DNA of 64,000 bases from Streptomyces asoensis (GCF_013085465.1 NZ_CP049838.1:7626001-7690000), one strand, 5' to 3'. Positions 8,577 to 17,059 are shown, counted from the stretch's first letter. The notes: generated from the letters alone by a model not told the origin. A program made the numbers and translations.

Positions 8577-8580
8577 TTAG
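8533..8580. repeat. octamer tandem repeat CGCGTTAC x5 plus CGCGTTAG
   Basis: Six 8-bp units. The last unit contains the reverse-strand TAA stop (8577-8579) of the histidine kinase, so the array starts exactly at the end of that gene. Confidence 0.95.
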
Positions 8581-10037
8581 CGGTCTACGGTGCCCCGCCC
8601 GGTCGGGACCGGTCCCCGCGGCAGCGTCACCGTGAACACCGTGGCTCCCTCCTCGTCGCCCAGCTCCAGCGAGCCCCCGTGTGCCCGCACCAGGGACCGG
8701 GCGACCGACAGGCCGAGGCCGCTGCCGCCGCGGTCGCGGCTGCGGGCCTTGTCGACGCGGTAGAACCGGTCGAAGACCCGGTCGCGGTCGCCGGGCGGGA
8801 TACCGGGGCCCTTGTCGGTGACGTGGACGTGTGCCGTGTCCGGCGAGACGGTGACCTCGACGCGGACCGCGGTCCCGGCCGGGGTGTGCACGGCCGCGTT
8901 GGTGAGGAGGTTGTCCAGGACCTGGCGGATGCGGTGCGGGTCCATCCGCAGCGGTACGACGGCCGGGCCGGGGGACACCGTCAGCGGATGGCCGGGGTGG
9001 CTCGCGCGGAACGCGTCGGCCGCCTGCTCGACCAGCTCCACCAGGTCGGCGTTCTCCATCCGAAGGGGCGTCTCCACCTCGGCCGCGTCCAGGCGGGCGA
9101 GCAGCAGGAGATCGTCGAGGAGGAACCCCATCCGGGCGGCCTCGGCGCGCAGGCGGGCCAGGTGCTTGTCACGTTCCTCGGGGGCGTTGGCGGCCGCGTA
9201 CTGGAAAAGGTCCGCGTAACCGCGTACCGACATCAGGGGCGTGCGCAGTTCGTGCGAGGCGTCGGCGACGAAACGGCGCAGGCGCTGTTCGGCCTCCGCC
9301 CGCACGGCGAGGGAGTCGTCGATGTGCTGCAACATCGTGTTGAAGGCCGTGCGCAGCTCCTCGACCTCCGGACCGCCGCCGGGGGCGTCCGCGCGCAGGT
9401 GCAGCCGGGACGCCGACTCGGTCAGGTCGTGCGAGGCGATGCCGTGCGCGGTGTGCGCCATGTCGCTCAACGGTTTCAGACCGTGTTTCAGCATCCGCCG
9501 GCCGAACACCACGAGTGCCAGCAGGGCGAGGCCGAAGGCGACCACCTGCATGGTGATCAGCTGACGCACGGTGCCGTCGATGTCCTCCGTCGGCGCGGCG
9601 CTGACCAGCACGACACCGGGCGAGACCTCGCAGGCGCGCAGCAGATAGGTGCCTTCGCCGTCGATCCGTACCGTGCGGGTGACCTCGGCGTCGACATCCT
9701 CCATCCGCCGGGCGAGGGCGGTGAGCGCCGTGGTGTCCGAGGGCACGTCGGCGGGCTTGCGCAGCACGGCCGAGCCCGGCGAGACGTCGTACACGGCCGT
9801 GTACCAGCCGTAGTACGGCTTGCGCTCCACGACGCCGTGCGCCTTGGCGTCCTTGGACTGGACGACCTGCACCAGCTTGATCTGGTCCCGCAGCTGATGA
9901 TTCAGGTAGTCCCGCATGTACATGGTCAGCGTGGCGCCGACCACCGCGAACACGACGAGCGACAGCGCGCCCAGGCCGAGCGCCAGCCGGGTGCCGAGCC
10001 GCATTCTGCGGTACGCGTGCCAGAAGCGGCCGATCAC
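8577..10037 (-). CDS. membrane sensor histidine kinase
   Basis: A 486-residue class I sensor kinase. It has a short cytoplasmic N terminus, TM1 (ALGLGALSLVVFAVVGATL), an extracytoplasmic sensor of about 120 residues, TM2 (LITMQVVAFGLALLALVVF), HAMP, and the H box FVADASHELRTPLMSVRGYADL with the phospho-acceptor His. The catalytic part has the N box QVLDNLLTNAAVHTP, G1 VTDKGPGIPPGDRD, F box VFDRFYR and G2 GGSGLGLSVARSLV. The GTG at 10037 overlaps the response-regulator TGA (GTGA), giving tight translational coupling. The pair is divergent from the flavin electron-transfer operon, which is its likeliest target; the sensed signal is unknown. The stop codon lies inside an octamer repeat array. 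Confidence 0.92.
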   Translation of the reverse strand: MIGRFWHAYRRMRLGTRLALGLGALSLVVFAVVGATLTMYMRDYLNHQLRDQIKLVQVVQSKDAKAHGVVERKPYYGWYTAVYDVSPGSAVLRKPADVPSDTTALTALARRMEDVDAEVTRTVRIDGEGTYLLRACEVSPGVVLVSAAPTEDIDGTVRQLITMQVVAFGLALLALVVFGRRMLKHGLKPLSDMAHTAHGIASHDLTESASRLHLRADAPGGGPEVEELRTAFNTMLQHIDDSLAVRAEAEQRLRRFVADASHELRTPLMSVRGYADLFQYAAANAPEERDKHLARLRAEAARMGFLLDDLLLLARLDAAEVETPLRMENADLVELVEQAADAFRASHPGHPLTVSPGPAVVPLRMDPHRIRQVLDNLLTNAAVHTPAGTAVRVEVTVSPDTAHVHVTDKGPGIPPGDRDRVFDRFYRVDKARSRDRGGSGLGLSVARSLVRAHGGSLELGDEEGATVFTVTLPRGPVPTGRGTVDR

Positions 10038-10726
10038 TCGGCCGCCTGCCGGATCACGTACCCGAAACCGCGTACCGTCTGGATCAGCGGGTCGTCGCCC
10101 GTCGTGTCGAGCTTGCGACGCAGTCGGCTGACGACCAGTTCGACGACGTTGGAACGACCGCCGAAACCGTATTCCCACACATGGTCGAGGATCTGCGCCT
10201 TGGTGAGCACGGTCGGCGACTTCCGCATCAGGTAGCGCAGCACCTCGTACTCGGTGGGTGTCAGCGTCAGCGCTTTTCCGCCGCGCCGGACCTCCCGGGT
10301 GTCCTCGTCCATGGTGAGGTCCGCCACCCGCAGCACGGAGCGCTGGACACCGGGACCGGCACTGCGCCGCAGCACGGTCCGCAGCCGGGCCATCAACTCC
10401 TCCACGGCAAACGGTTTCACCAGATAGTCGTCCCCGCCCCGGGTCAGCCCCGCGACCCGGTCGGCGACCCCGTCGCGAGCCGTCAGGAACACCACCGGCA
10501 CCATCGTCCCGCTGTGCCGCAGCCGGTCGAGCACGCCGAAGCCGTCGATGTCGGGCAGCATCAGGTCGAGCACCACGATGTCGGGGTGGAAGTCGGCGGC
10601 GCGGTGCAGCGCCTCCGCACCCGAGTTCGCGGTGACCGCGTCCCAGCCTTCGTAGCGGGCGACCGTCGCCACGAGATCGGCGATCGGCGGGTCGTCGTCC
10701 ACGACGAGGAGTCGTACTTTTTCCAC
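10034..10726 (-). CDS. OmpR/PhoB-family response regulator
   Basis: A 230-residue regulator with an intact receiver: acidic pocket VVDDDPP, phospho-acceptor Asp in PDIVVLDLMLPDIDGFG, switch Thr in VVFLTARDG, and Lys in YLVKPFAVEELMARL. It is followed by a winged-helix domain with TPTEYEVLRYLM, VVELVVSRLRRKLD and QTVRGFGYVIR. It is cotranscribed with and overlaps its kinase. The GTG at 10726 (VEKVRLLVVDDD) is the chosen start; another GTG at 10744 and an ATG at 10774 are alternatives. The 150-bp gap to the divergent flavocytochrome gene is the natural place for its binding sites. Confidence 0.92.
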   Translation of the reverse strand: MEKVRLLVVDDDPPIADLVATVARYEGWDAVTANSGAEALHRAADFHPDIVVLDLMLPDIDGFGVLDRLRHSGTMVPVVFLTARDGVADRVAGLTRGGDDYLVKPFAVEELMARLRTVLRRSAGPGVQRSVLRVADLTMDEDTREVRRGGKALTLTPTEYEVLRYLMRKSPTVLTKAQILDHVWEYGFGGRSNVVELVVSRLRRKLDTTGDDPLIQTVRGFGYVIRQAAE

Positions 10727-10878
10727 CTGCTCATAGTGCGCCACGCACCCCGCAGCGCCAGACCCGCGTCTCACGCGCGGGCGAATCGATAAGATCTTGA
10801 AAGTTGCACGACAGGAAAACGACAGCGAAGCACGGACAAGCTCTGTGTTCTGAGGACCCGAACTAGGAGTTTCCGTCC
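10727..10878. promoter_or_regulatory. divergent promoter region, two-component system / flavin operon
   Basis: This gap holds promoters in both directions. A ribosome site (AGGAG, about 10866-10870) precedes the GTG at 10879. The AT-richer stretch GAATCGATAAGATCTTGAAA (about 10783-10802) is the best promoter candidate, but I cannot assign boxes or OmpR-type direct repeats with confidence. Confidence 0.4.
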
Positions 10879-12216
10879 GTGACGACCGTCCAATCGCCTC
10901 CCGTACCCCCCACGGCGATACGTCCCAAAGTAGTGGCCCGCACCGGCCTGTACGCCGTGCTGGCCGCGAACGCGGCCGTCGTGACCCTCTTCGCCGTCCA
11001 GGCGGGCTTCGCCTCCAACGCGCTGGTCGTGATCGGCCGCTTCGCCGGCCTGTACAGCGCCCTGCTGATGGCGTTCCAACTGCTGCTGATCGCCCGGCTG
11101 CCCTGGCTGGACCGCCGCATCGGCATGGACCGGCTGACCAATTGGCACCGGTGGACCGGTTTCGGCCTGTTGTGGACGTTGGCCGGCCATGTGGTGTTCA
11201 TCACCTTCGGCTACGCCGAATCCTCGTCGATGAACCCGGTGAGCCAGCTCGTCGACCTCGCCGAGACCGTCGAGGGCGTGCTGCGCGCCGCCGTCGCGAT
11301 GGTGCTGATCCTGGCCATCGGCGGCGCCTCCGGCCGCTGGGCCCGCCGGCGCCTCGCCTACGAGACCTGGCACTTCATCCACCTGTACGCGTACGTCGCC
11401 GTGGTGCTGGCCTTCACGCACCAGGTCGCGGTCGGGACGACCTTCACCGCGTCGTCCGCCGCCACGGTGTACTGGTACGTGGTGTGGGGCGTCGCCCTCG
11501 GCTCGGTGTTCCTGGGCCGGCTGGCCCTGCCGCTGTGGCGGAACTGGCGCCACCAGCTGCGCGTCGAGGCCGTTGTTCCCGAGGCCGACAACGTCGTAAG
11601 CGTTTACATCACCGGTCGTGACCTGGACCGGCTGCCCGCCCGGGCCGGCCAGTTCTTCCTGTGGCGGTTCCTGACCAAGGACCGCTGGTGGCAGGCGAAC
11701 CCCTTCTCCCTCTCGGCCGCGCCCGACGGCACCCGGCTGCGCCTCACCGCGAAGGCGGCCGGCGACGGTTCCGCCGGACTGCGCCACCTCAAGCCCGGCA
11801 CCCGCGTCTTCGCCGAGGGCCCCTACGGCGCCTTCACCGCCATGCACCGCACCCGGCCCGAGGCCCTGCTCATCGCCGGCGGCGTCGGTGTCACCCCGAT
11901 CCGGGCGCTCCTCGAGGAGATCCACGGGCACGCGGTGGTCATCTACCGGGTGGCCGGCGAGCGGGACGCCGTGCTCTACGACGAGCTGCGCGAACTCGCC
12001 CTGACCAAGGGCGCCGAGCTGCACCTGGTCACCGGACCGCCGGTGCCGGACCGACTGGCGCCGCGTGAACTCTCCGCGCTCGTACCGGACATCGCGGAGC
12101 GGGACGTCTTCCTGTGCGGGCCGCCGCCGATGATGAACGCGGTCCTCGGCACCCTGCGCGAGCTGGACGTGCCCAAGCCGCAGATCCACTTCGAACGCTT
12201 CAGCCTGGCTGGATGA
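10879..12216 (+). CDS. ferric-reductase-like flavocytochrome (heme membrane domain plus ferredoxin-NADP reductase-like domain)
   Basis: A 445-residue membrane oxidoreductase. Residues 20-215 hold about six helices with paired histidines typical of the ferric-reductase/NOX heme domain: H90 in LTNWHRWTGF, H104 in LAGHVVFITF, and two more in TWHFIHLYAYVAVVLAFTHQ. Residues 225-445 form an FAD/NAD(P)H module with PARAGQFFLWRF, ANPFSLSAAP, EGPYGAFT, AGGVGVTPIRALLEEI and LCGPPPMMNAVL. Electrons would pass from NAD(P)H through FAD and heme to the outer face. The downstream FMN-binding protein (18-bp gap) is the likely acceptor. The GTG at 10879 has a good AGGAG site. Confidence 0.9.
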   Translation: MTTVQSPPVPPTAIRPKVVARTGLYAVLAANAAVVTLFAVQAGFASNALVVIGRFAGLYSALLMAFQLLLIARLPWLDRRIGMDRLTNWHRWTGFGLLWTLAGHVVFITFGYAESSSMNPVSQLVDLAETVEGVLRAAVAMVLILAIGGASGRWARRRLAYETWHFIHLYAYVAVVLAFTHQVAVGTTFTASSAATVYWYVVWGVALGSVFLGRLALPLWRNWRHQLRVEAVVPEADNVVSVYITGRDLDRLPARAGQFFLWRFLTKDRWWQANPFSLSAAPDGTRLRLTAKAAGDGSAGLRHLKPGTRVFAEGPYGAFTAMHRTRPEALLIAGGVGVTPIRALLEEIHGHAVVIYRVAGERDAVLYDELRELALTKGAELHLVTGPPVPDRLAPRELSALVPDIAERDVFLCGPPPMMNAVLGTLRELDVPKPQIHFERFSLAG

Positions 12217-12234
12217 GAGATACGAGAAAACACT

Positions 12235-12945
12235 GTGAAGCGAGTAATACCTGTCCTGGTCCTGTCCGTGGCGGGTCTGATCCCGGTCTGGCGCTACGAG
12301 CCGTCGACCGGTACGACATCCACCACCGAGGCCGCCTCGACGCCCTCCGTGTCCTCCTCCACGTCCTCCTCCGGCTCCTCGGGATCGACCACGTTCACCG
12401 GTACGACCGTGGCCACGGAGAAGGGCGACGTCCAGGTTCAGATCACCTACGACGGCGACAAGATCACGGCTGTGAAGATGCTCAAGCAGCCGAATCACCC
12501 CCAGACGACCGCGGCGGTGCCGAAGCTGATTGCGGAAACGCTTACCGCGCAGAGTGCGGACATCGACACCGTTTCCGGCGCGACGATCACGAGCGACGGC
12601 TACAGGGAGTCACTCCAGGCCGCGATCGACGCCGAGGCGGCCGCCGCCTCGGCGTCCCCCTCGGCTTCGGCAGCTGCCTCGGCGTCGCAGACCGTGGCGG
12701 GCTCGACCGTGGCTACGGAGAAGGGTGATGTCCAGGTCCAGGTCACCTTCGAGGGCGACAAGATCACGGCTGTGGAGATGCTGAAGCAGCCGAATCATCC
12801 GCAGACGACCGCGGCGGTGCCGAAGCTGATTGCGGAAACGCTTACCGCGCAGAGTGCGGACATCGACGCCGTTTCCGGCGCGACGATCACGAGCGACGGT
12901 TACAAGGAGTCGCTCCAGGCCGCGATCGACGCGAAGGGCGCCTGA
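12235..12945 (+). CDS. extracytoplasmic FMN-binding protein with two tandem flavinylation domains
   Basis: A 236-residue protein: an N-terminal membrane anchor (MKRVIPVLVLSVAGLIPVWR), a Ser/Thr-rich linker to about residue 55, then two FMN_bind domains at about 57-133 and 157-233. Each has VSGATITSDGY, whose second Thr (T119, T219) fits the acceptor of covalently linked FMN (family consensus D/S-G-A-T/S-x-T/S). The two copies are offset by exactly 100 residues and are nearly identical, differing at about six positions. The nucleotide sequence is also nearly identical, indicating a recent in-frame duplication; most relatives have one domain. The gene is followed after 1 bp by apbE, which would attach the flavin. 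It starts with GTG. Confidence 0.9.
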   Translation: MKRVIPVLVLSVAGLIPVWRYEPSTGTTSTTEAASTPSVSSSTSSSGSSGSTTFTGTTVATEKGDVQVQITYDGDKITAVKMLKQPNHPQTTAAVPKLIAETLTAQSADIDTVSGATITSDGYRESLQAAIDAEAAAASASPSASAAASASQTVAGSTVATEKGDVQVQVTFEGDKITAVEMLKQPNHPQTTAAVPKLIAETLTAQSADIDAVSGATITSDGYKESLQAAIDAKGA

Positions 12946-12946
12946 C

Positions 12947-13681
12947 GTGCACCGCGTCGAACACGTCATGGGGTTCCCGGTCTCGCTGCGGGTCGACGAC
13001 ACCGTCGTCCCCGACGAGACCGGGGACGCCGTGTTCGCGTGGCTGCGCGAGGTCGACGCACGGTTCAGCCCGTTCAAGGCCGACAGCGAGGTCTCCCGGT
13101 ACGACCGGGGTGAGCTGCCGGCCGACGAGCTGAGCACCGACCTCGTGGAGGTGCTCGACATCTGCGAGCGGTACCGGGTGGCCACCGGCGGCGCCTTCGA
13201 CATCCGGCTGCCCGGCCGCGGTCTGGATCCCTGCGCGGTGGTCAAGGGCTGGTCCGTGCAGCGGGCGGCGGAGCTGCTGACCGGGGCCGGGCTCAGCCGG
13301 TTCTGCCTCAACGCCGGGGGTGACGTGGTCGTCTCCGGCGGGCCTTGGCGGGTCGGCGTACGGCATCCCGAGATCGCCGACCGGCTGTGCACCGTCCTCG
13401 ACCTCACCGACGGGGCCGTCGCGACCTCCGCCCGCTACGAGCGCGGCGACCACATCCTCGACGGGCGCACCGGCCGTCCGGCCACCGGCCTCGACAGCCT
13501 CACCGTCGTGGCGCCGACCCTCACCGAGGCGGACACGGTCGCCACGGCCGCCTTCGCCATGGGTGCGGACGGCGTCGAGTGGGCGGCCGTGCGGGAGGGT
13601 TGCGAGGTGTACGCCGTGCTGCCCGGCGGACGCGTGCTGCGCACCGGCGGGTTCCCGACGGCGGGGGCAGCGGCCGCGTGA
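12947..13681 (+). CDS. apbE: FAD:protein FMN transferase ApbE
   Basis: A 244-residue ApbE-family enzyme, shorter than lipoprotein ApbE because it has no signal peptide. It should therefore act in the cytoplasm on the neighbouring FMN-binding protein before or during export, or the substrate is modified near the membrane. Visible motifs are MGFPVSLRV, EVDARFSPFKADSEVSRYDRG, DPCAVVKGWSVQRAAELL, CLNAGGDVVVSGGPWRVGVRHP and AVATSARYERGDHILDGRTGRP (Mg and FAD region). The GTG at 12947 follows the upstream stop by one base, so translation is coupled. Its own TGA overlaps the GTG of a 41-residue ORF. Confidence 0.9.
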   Translation: MHRVEHVMGFPVSLRVDDTVVPDETGDAVFAWLREVDARFSPFKADSEVSRYDRGELPADELSTDLVEVLDICERYRVATGGAFDIRLPGRGLDPCAVVKGWSVQRAAELLTGAGLSRFCLNAGGDVVVSGGPWRVGVRHPEIADRLCTVLDLTDGAVATSARYERGDHILDGRTGRPATGLDSLTVVAPTLTEADTVATAAFAMGADGVEWAAVREGCEVYAVLPGGRVLRTGGFPTAGAAAA

Positions 13682-13803
13682 GCGTCGAGGCGGCGGCCCT
13701 GGGAGCGGCCCTGTGGCTGCTCGGCTGGGCCGCGACGGTCCTCGCCTGGACGTCGGGGCGGGGATACCGGCCGCAGCCGCGTCATCAACGCCGGTGTCGC
13801 TGA
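13678..13803 (+). CDS. 41-residue single-helix membrane protein, coupled to apbE
   Basis: The frame starts with a GTG overlapping the apbE stop (GTGA) and encodes VSVEAAALGAALWLLGWAAT followed by VLAWTSGRGYRPQPRHQRRCR. This is one strong hydrophobic helix with a basic tail. The overlap, the helix and the operon position argue that it is real. It could anchor or position ApbE or the flavocytochrome; that is inference. It is too short for a domain call. Confidence 0.55.
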   Translation: MSVEAAALGAALWLLGWAATVLAWTSGRGYRPQPRHQRRCR

Positions 13804-13865
13804 TCTGGCTGCTTCGGTGCAACTCGCTGTGAAGCGGTTTCACGCAAGTTTCAGGGCATGCGGAA

Positions 13866-13896
13866 GGCGGGCCGCCGGTGAAACCGGCGGCCCGCC
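13866..13896. terminator. bidirectional hairpin terminator
   Basis: GGCGGGCCGCCGGT pairs perfectly with ACCGGCGGCCCGCC across a 3-base loop and is followed by TCTTCT. It lies between the flavin operon (+) and the glycosyltransferase genes (-), which converge here. Confidence 0.9.
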
Positions 13897-13933
13897 TCTT
13901 CTGTCCCCGTGGTTCTAGCTGCCCCCGTGGTTC

Positions 13934-16066
13934 TCAGCTGACGTCGGACGCGTCCAGGCGGTAGAGACCGCTGTAGTCGGACACGGCCGTGCCGTTCGCC
14001 TTGACCCAGGTCGAGATCTCGGAGTTCGAGGAGCCCTGGCCGCTGTCGCTGACGACGATGTAGTGCAGCTTGCCCGCCTTCACCAGGCTCTTCAGCTTGG
14101 CCAGCGTCATCGCGTCGTCGCTGCCGGACCAGCCGCCCATCGAGATGACCGGCTCACCGGACTCCAGGATGATCGAGGAGGCCGTCTGGTCGGTGGCCAC
14201 CGCCACCAGCCAGGTGGCGCCGTCCTGGTTCTTCTTCAGGTACGTGATCATCGCGGACGACACCTGGGTACCGCCGCCCATGGCCCCGCCGGTGCGACCG
14301 TCGGCGGTGCCGGACTCCGCCGTACCCGACTCGATCGAGCCGGACTCCGCCGTGCCGGATTCGGTCGTACCCGACTCCGTGGAGCCGCCGCTGTTCGACG
14401 GTGGCTGGCCCATTTCCTGGCCGTCGCCCGAACCGCCAGGCGCCTCACCGGAGTTGGTTCCCGGTCCGCCGTCGGCGCCGCTGGGCCGCTGGCCGCCGCC
14501 ACCGCCCATGCCCCCCATACCGCCGGTGCTCGGCCCGGCCGTCGGGTTGGTGCCGTTGGTGCTGGAGGTCGCGGCCGAGGCCGAGTAGGCGGCCGGACCG
14601 GCGAGCAGTGCCACGACCGCCGCCAGTGCCGCGACGCCCATCAGCCGCTGCCGCTTCGTGAACCGGCCGACCAGCAGCCCGATCACCGAGGCGGTCCCCG
14701 CCACACCGGCCACCACCTCGGCGACCGTGTACAGCGTTCCGGAGCCGGAGACCCGCTGGAGCACGACGACCGCCCACACCGAGCTCGCCGCCACTGCGGC
14801 CGGCAGCACCCAGCCCCACTTCGCCGCGGAACCGTTGCGGAAGGCGTTGTAGAGCATGACGCTGCCCGCGCCGACCAGGGCCGCGATACCGGGCGCCATG
14901 GCGGTGACGTAGTACGGGTGGAAGGTGCCCTCGGCGAGGGCGAAGGTCAGGTAGTGCAGGACGAACCAGCCGCCCCACAGCATCAGCGCGGCACGCCTGG
15001 CGTCCGTACGGGGCGCGCGGCCGCGCAGGACGAGACCCGCCACCAGCGCGATCGCCGCGAAGGGGATCAGCCAGGAGATCTGGCCGCCCATGATGTCGTT
15101 GAACATCCGGTACAGGCCCGCCTCGCCGCCGAAGCCGGCGCCGTTGCCCTGCGAGCCCACCGACGAGCTCGCCCCGAAGATACGGCCGAAACCGTTGTAG
15201 CCGATGACGAGGTCCCAGACCGTGTTGTCCGTCGAGCCACCGATGTACGGGCGGGACGAGGCCGGGATGAGATCCACGACCACCATCCACCAGGCACTGG
15301 AGACGATCAGTGCGACCGTGCCGACTGCAAGGTTGCGTATGCGCTTGCCCAGCGAGGCGTTCGCGGCCCACAGATACACCAGGAAGAACGCGGGCAGGAC
15401 CACGTACGCCTGCATCATCTTCGTGTTGAACGCGAAACCGATGGCGACGCCCGACCACACCAGGGGCATCAGCCGGCCGGTGCGCACGGACTTCAGCAGT
15501 GCGGCCGCGCCCAGCAGCATCAGGAAGACGAGGATCGGGTCGGGGTTGGTGTCCCGGGTGATGGCGACCGTTATCGGGGTGAGCGTCAGCGCCAACGCGG
15601 AGACGGTCGCCGCCACCGCGCCGAAGTCCCGCTTGACCAGCCGGTACAGAAGCGCGACGGAACCGGTTCCCACGGCGACCATCGGCAGCATCAACTGCCA
15701 GGTGCCGTACCCGAAGGCGCGGGCGGACAGGCCCATGACCCAGAGGGCGAACGGCGGCTTGTCGACCGTGATGAAGCTGCCCGCGTCCAGGGCGCCGAAG
15801 AAGAACGCCTTCCAGCTCTTGGTGCCGCTGTAGACGGCCGCGTCGTAGAAGGTGTTGCCGGTGATCGAGGAGAGGTTCCAGGCGTAGAGGGCGGTGGCCA
15901 GGACGAGGATCGCCCAGAGTGCCGGACGGGCCCAGCGCGGGTCCTCGGGTGCGCCGGTGAACAGACGCCTGGCTCGGGAGGCGAGTCCGCCGTCGGTGGG
16001 CGGGGCCGACCGGTGGCGGGCGCCGTCCTCGCGGACGGGGGCGGGCGGCGGGGCGAGTGTCGTCAT
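13934..16066 (-). CDS. ArnT-like GT39 membrane glycosyltransferase
   Basis: A 710-residue protein of the PMT/ArnT (GT39, YkcA/B-like) family that moves sugars from a polyprenyl-phosphate donor on the outer membrane face. After a short cytoplasmic tail come TM1 and the family loop SSITGNTFYDAAVYSGTKSW with its acidic residue, then FITVDKPPFALWVMGLSARAFG, TRDTNPDPILVFLM and about ten further helices. After residue about 510 there is a Gly/Ser/Thr/Glu-rich linker with repeated ESGT/AESG units. A globular C-terminal domain of about 130 residues ends LDASDVS. The ATG at 16066 overlaps the stop of the GT2 gene (ATGA), so the donor-making enzyme and the transferase are translationally coupled. Confidence 0.88.
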   Translation of the reverse strand: MTTLAPPPAPVREDGARHRSAPPTDGGLASRARRLFTGAPEDPRWARPALWAILVLATALYAWNLSSITGNTFYDAAVYSGTKSWKAFFFGALDAGSFITVDKPPFALWVMGLSARAFGYGTWQLMLPMVAVGTGSVALLYRLVKRDFGAVAATVSALALTLTPITVAITRDTNPDPILVFLMLLGAAALLKSVRTGRLMPLVWSGVAIGFAFNTKMMQAYVVLPAFFLVYLWAANASLGKRIRNLAVGTVALIVSSAWWMVVVDLIPASSRPYIGGSTDNTVWDLVIGYNGFGRIFGASSSVGSQGNGAGFGGEAGLYRMFNDIMGGQISWLIPFAAIALVAGLVLRGRAPRTDARRAALMLWGGWFVLHYLTFALAEGTFHPYYVTAMAPGIAALVGAGSVMLYNAFRNGSAAKWGWVLPAAVAASSVWAVVVLQRVSGSGTLYTVAEVVAGVAGTASVIGLLVGRFTKRQRLMGVAALAAVVALLAGPAAYSASAATSSTNGTNPTAGPSTGGMGGMGGGGGQRPSGADGGPGTNSGEAPGGSGDGQEMGQPPSNSGGSTESGTTESGTAESGSIESGTAESGTADGRTGGAMGGGTQVSSAMITYLKKNQDGATWLVAVATDQTASSIILESGEPVISMGGWSGSDDAMTLAKLKSLVKAGKLHYIVVSDSGQGSSNSEISTWVKANGTAVSDYSGLYRLDASDVS

Positions 16067-16944
16067 GACGCGTACTCCAGGTGGGTGTTCGCCCCGGTGG
16101 GCAGGACGGCGGCGGGGGTGGTCGTGCGTGCCGCCGGCACCTGGGGGGTGCTCGTGCGGCGCGGTACGGCGGGGACGCGGGTGCGGCCGGTGAGGGTGGA
16201 GCGGAGCATCCGGCCCATGCCCTTGAAGTCGTCGACGGCCGTGCGGACGATGTCGACCCGGCTGTCGGGGTCGTCGGTCCAGTCGACCGGCACCTCGTGG
16301 ACGCGGAGCCCGTTGCGCTGGGCCAGGACAAGCAGTTCGGTGTCGAAGAACCAGGCGGTGTCCTCGATGTGCGGGGCGAGCGCGCGGAAGACGTCGGCGC
16401 GGACGGCCTTGAAGCCGCACTGCGCGTCCGAGAAGCGGGCGCCGAGGCCGGCCTTGAGCAGGAGGTTGTAGGAGCGGGAGACGAACTCCCGCTTGGCGCC
16501 CCTGACCACCGACGCCTGGCGGTGCAGCCGGCTGCCGATGGCGAGGTCGCTGTGGCCGGACAGCAGCGGGGCCACCAGGGGGAGGAACGCCTCCAGGCCT
16601 GTCGACAGGTCCACGTCCATGTAGGCGACGACGTCTGCGCTGGAGCGGTTCCACACGTGTTTCAGGGCGCGGCCCCGGCCCTTCTCCTCCAGGCGCATGG
16701 CGTGCACGTGCGGGAGACGGAGCGTCAGGTCGGTCGCCGCGTACCAGGTGGCGTCCGTGCTGGCGTTGTCCGCGATCGTGATGCGGAACGGGAACGGGAA
16801 GGACTCTTCGAGGTGTGCGTGGAGACGGCCGATGCTGTCGGCGAGGACGTGCGCCTCGTTGTACACCGGCACCACGATCTCGACCGACCGCTGCCGGACG
16901 CCTCCCGCGTTCGTTTCGTTCATGGCCATGACGATCGGGGCCAT
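16063..16944 (-). CDS. GT2 polyprenyl-phosphate glycosyltransferase (DPM1/dolichol-P-glucose synthase-like)
   Basis: A 293-residue cytoplasmic glycosyltransferase that should load a sugar onto polyprenyl phosphate. GT-A signatures are present: VEIVVPVYNEAHVLADSI, FRITIADNASTDATWY, MRLEEKGRGRALKHVW, the metal-binding DVDLSTGLEAFLPLVAPLL, and SDAQCGFKAVRADVF with DTAWFFDTELLVLAQRNGLR. The C-terminal 50 residues are Pro/Thr-rich and lack membrane helices. It directly precedes and overlaps the GT39 gene, so the pair probably makes and uses one lipid-linked sugar for a surface glycan or glycoprotein. The ATG at 16944 is used; ATGs at 16929 and 16923 are possible alternatives. Confidence 0.88.
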   Translation of the reverse strand: MAPIVMAMNETNAGGVRQRSVEIVVPVYNEAHVLADSIGRLHAHLEESFPFPFRITIADNASTDATWYAATDLTLRLPHVHAMRLEEKGRGRALKHVWNRSSADVVAYMDVDLSTGLEAFLPLVAPLLSGHSDLAIGSRLHRQASVVRGAKREFVSRSYNLLLKAGLGARFSDAQCGFKAVRADVFRALAPHIEDTAWFFDTELLVLAQRNGLRVHEVPVDWTDDPDSRVDIVRTAVDDFKGMGRMLRSTLTGRTRVPAVPRRTSTPQVPAARTTTPAAVLPTGANTHLEYAS

Positions 16945-17059
16945 GTCTGGGGGATCCCTGAGCCGGTCCTGAGGGAAGAGTGAGAATCAGCGGACTCACA
17001 GGTCGCGCACAGCGGAAACCCCTTTCACCCAGGCGCGGGTGGCGTGCTCCACTGGTGGC

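Noticed and set aside
8422..8580. CRISPR-like array
   Set aside because: Units are 6 and 8 bp without spacers; these are simple tandem repeats.
16067..16999. Apparent N-terminal extension of the GT39 protein to 1021 residues
   Set aside because: The extra part reads the GT2 gene in the wrong frame. The GT2 frame has intact motifs, and the GT39 start overlaps its stop in the usual ATGA pattern.
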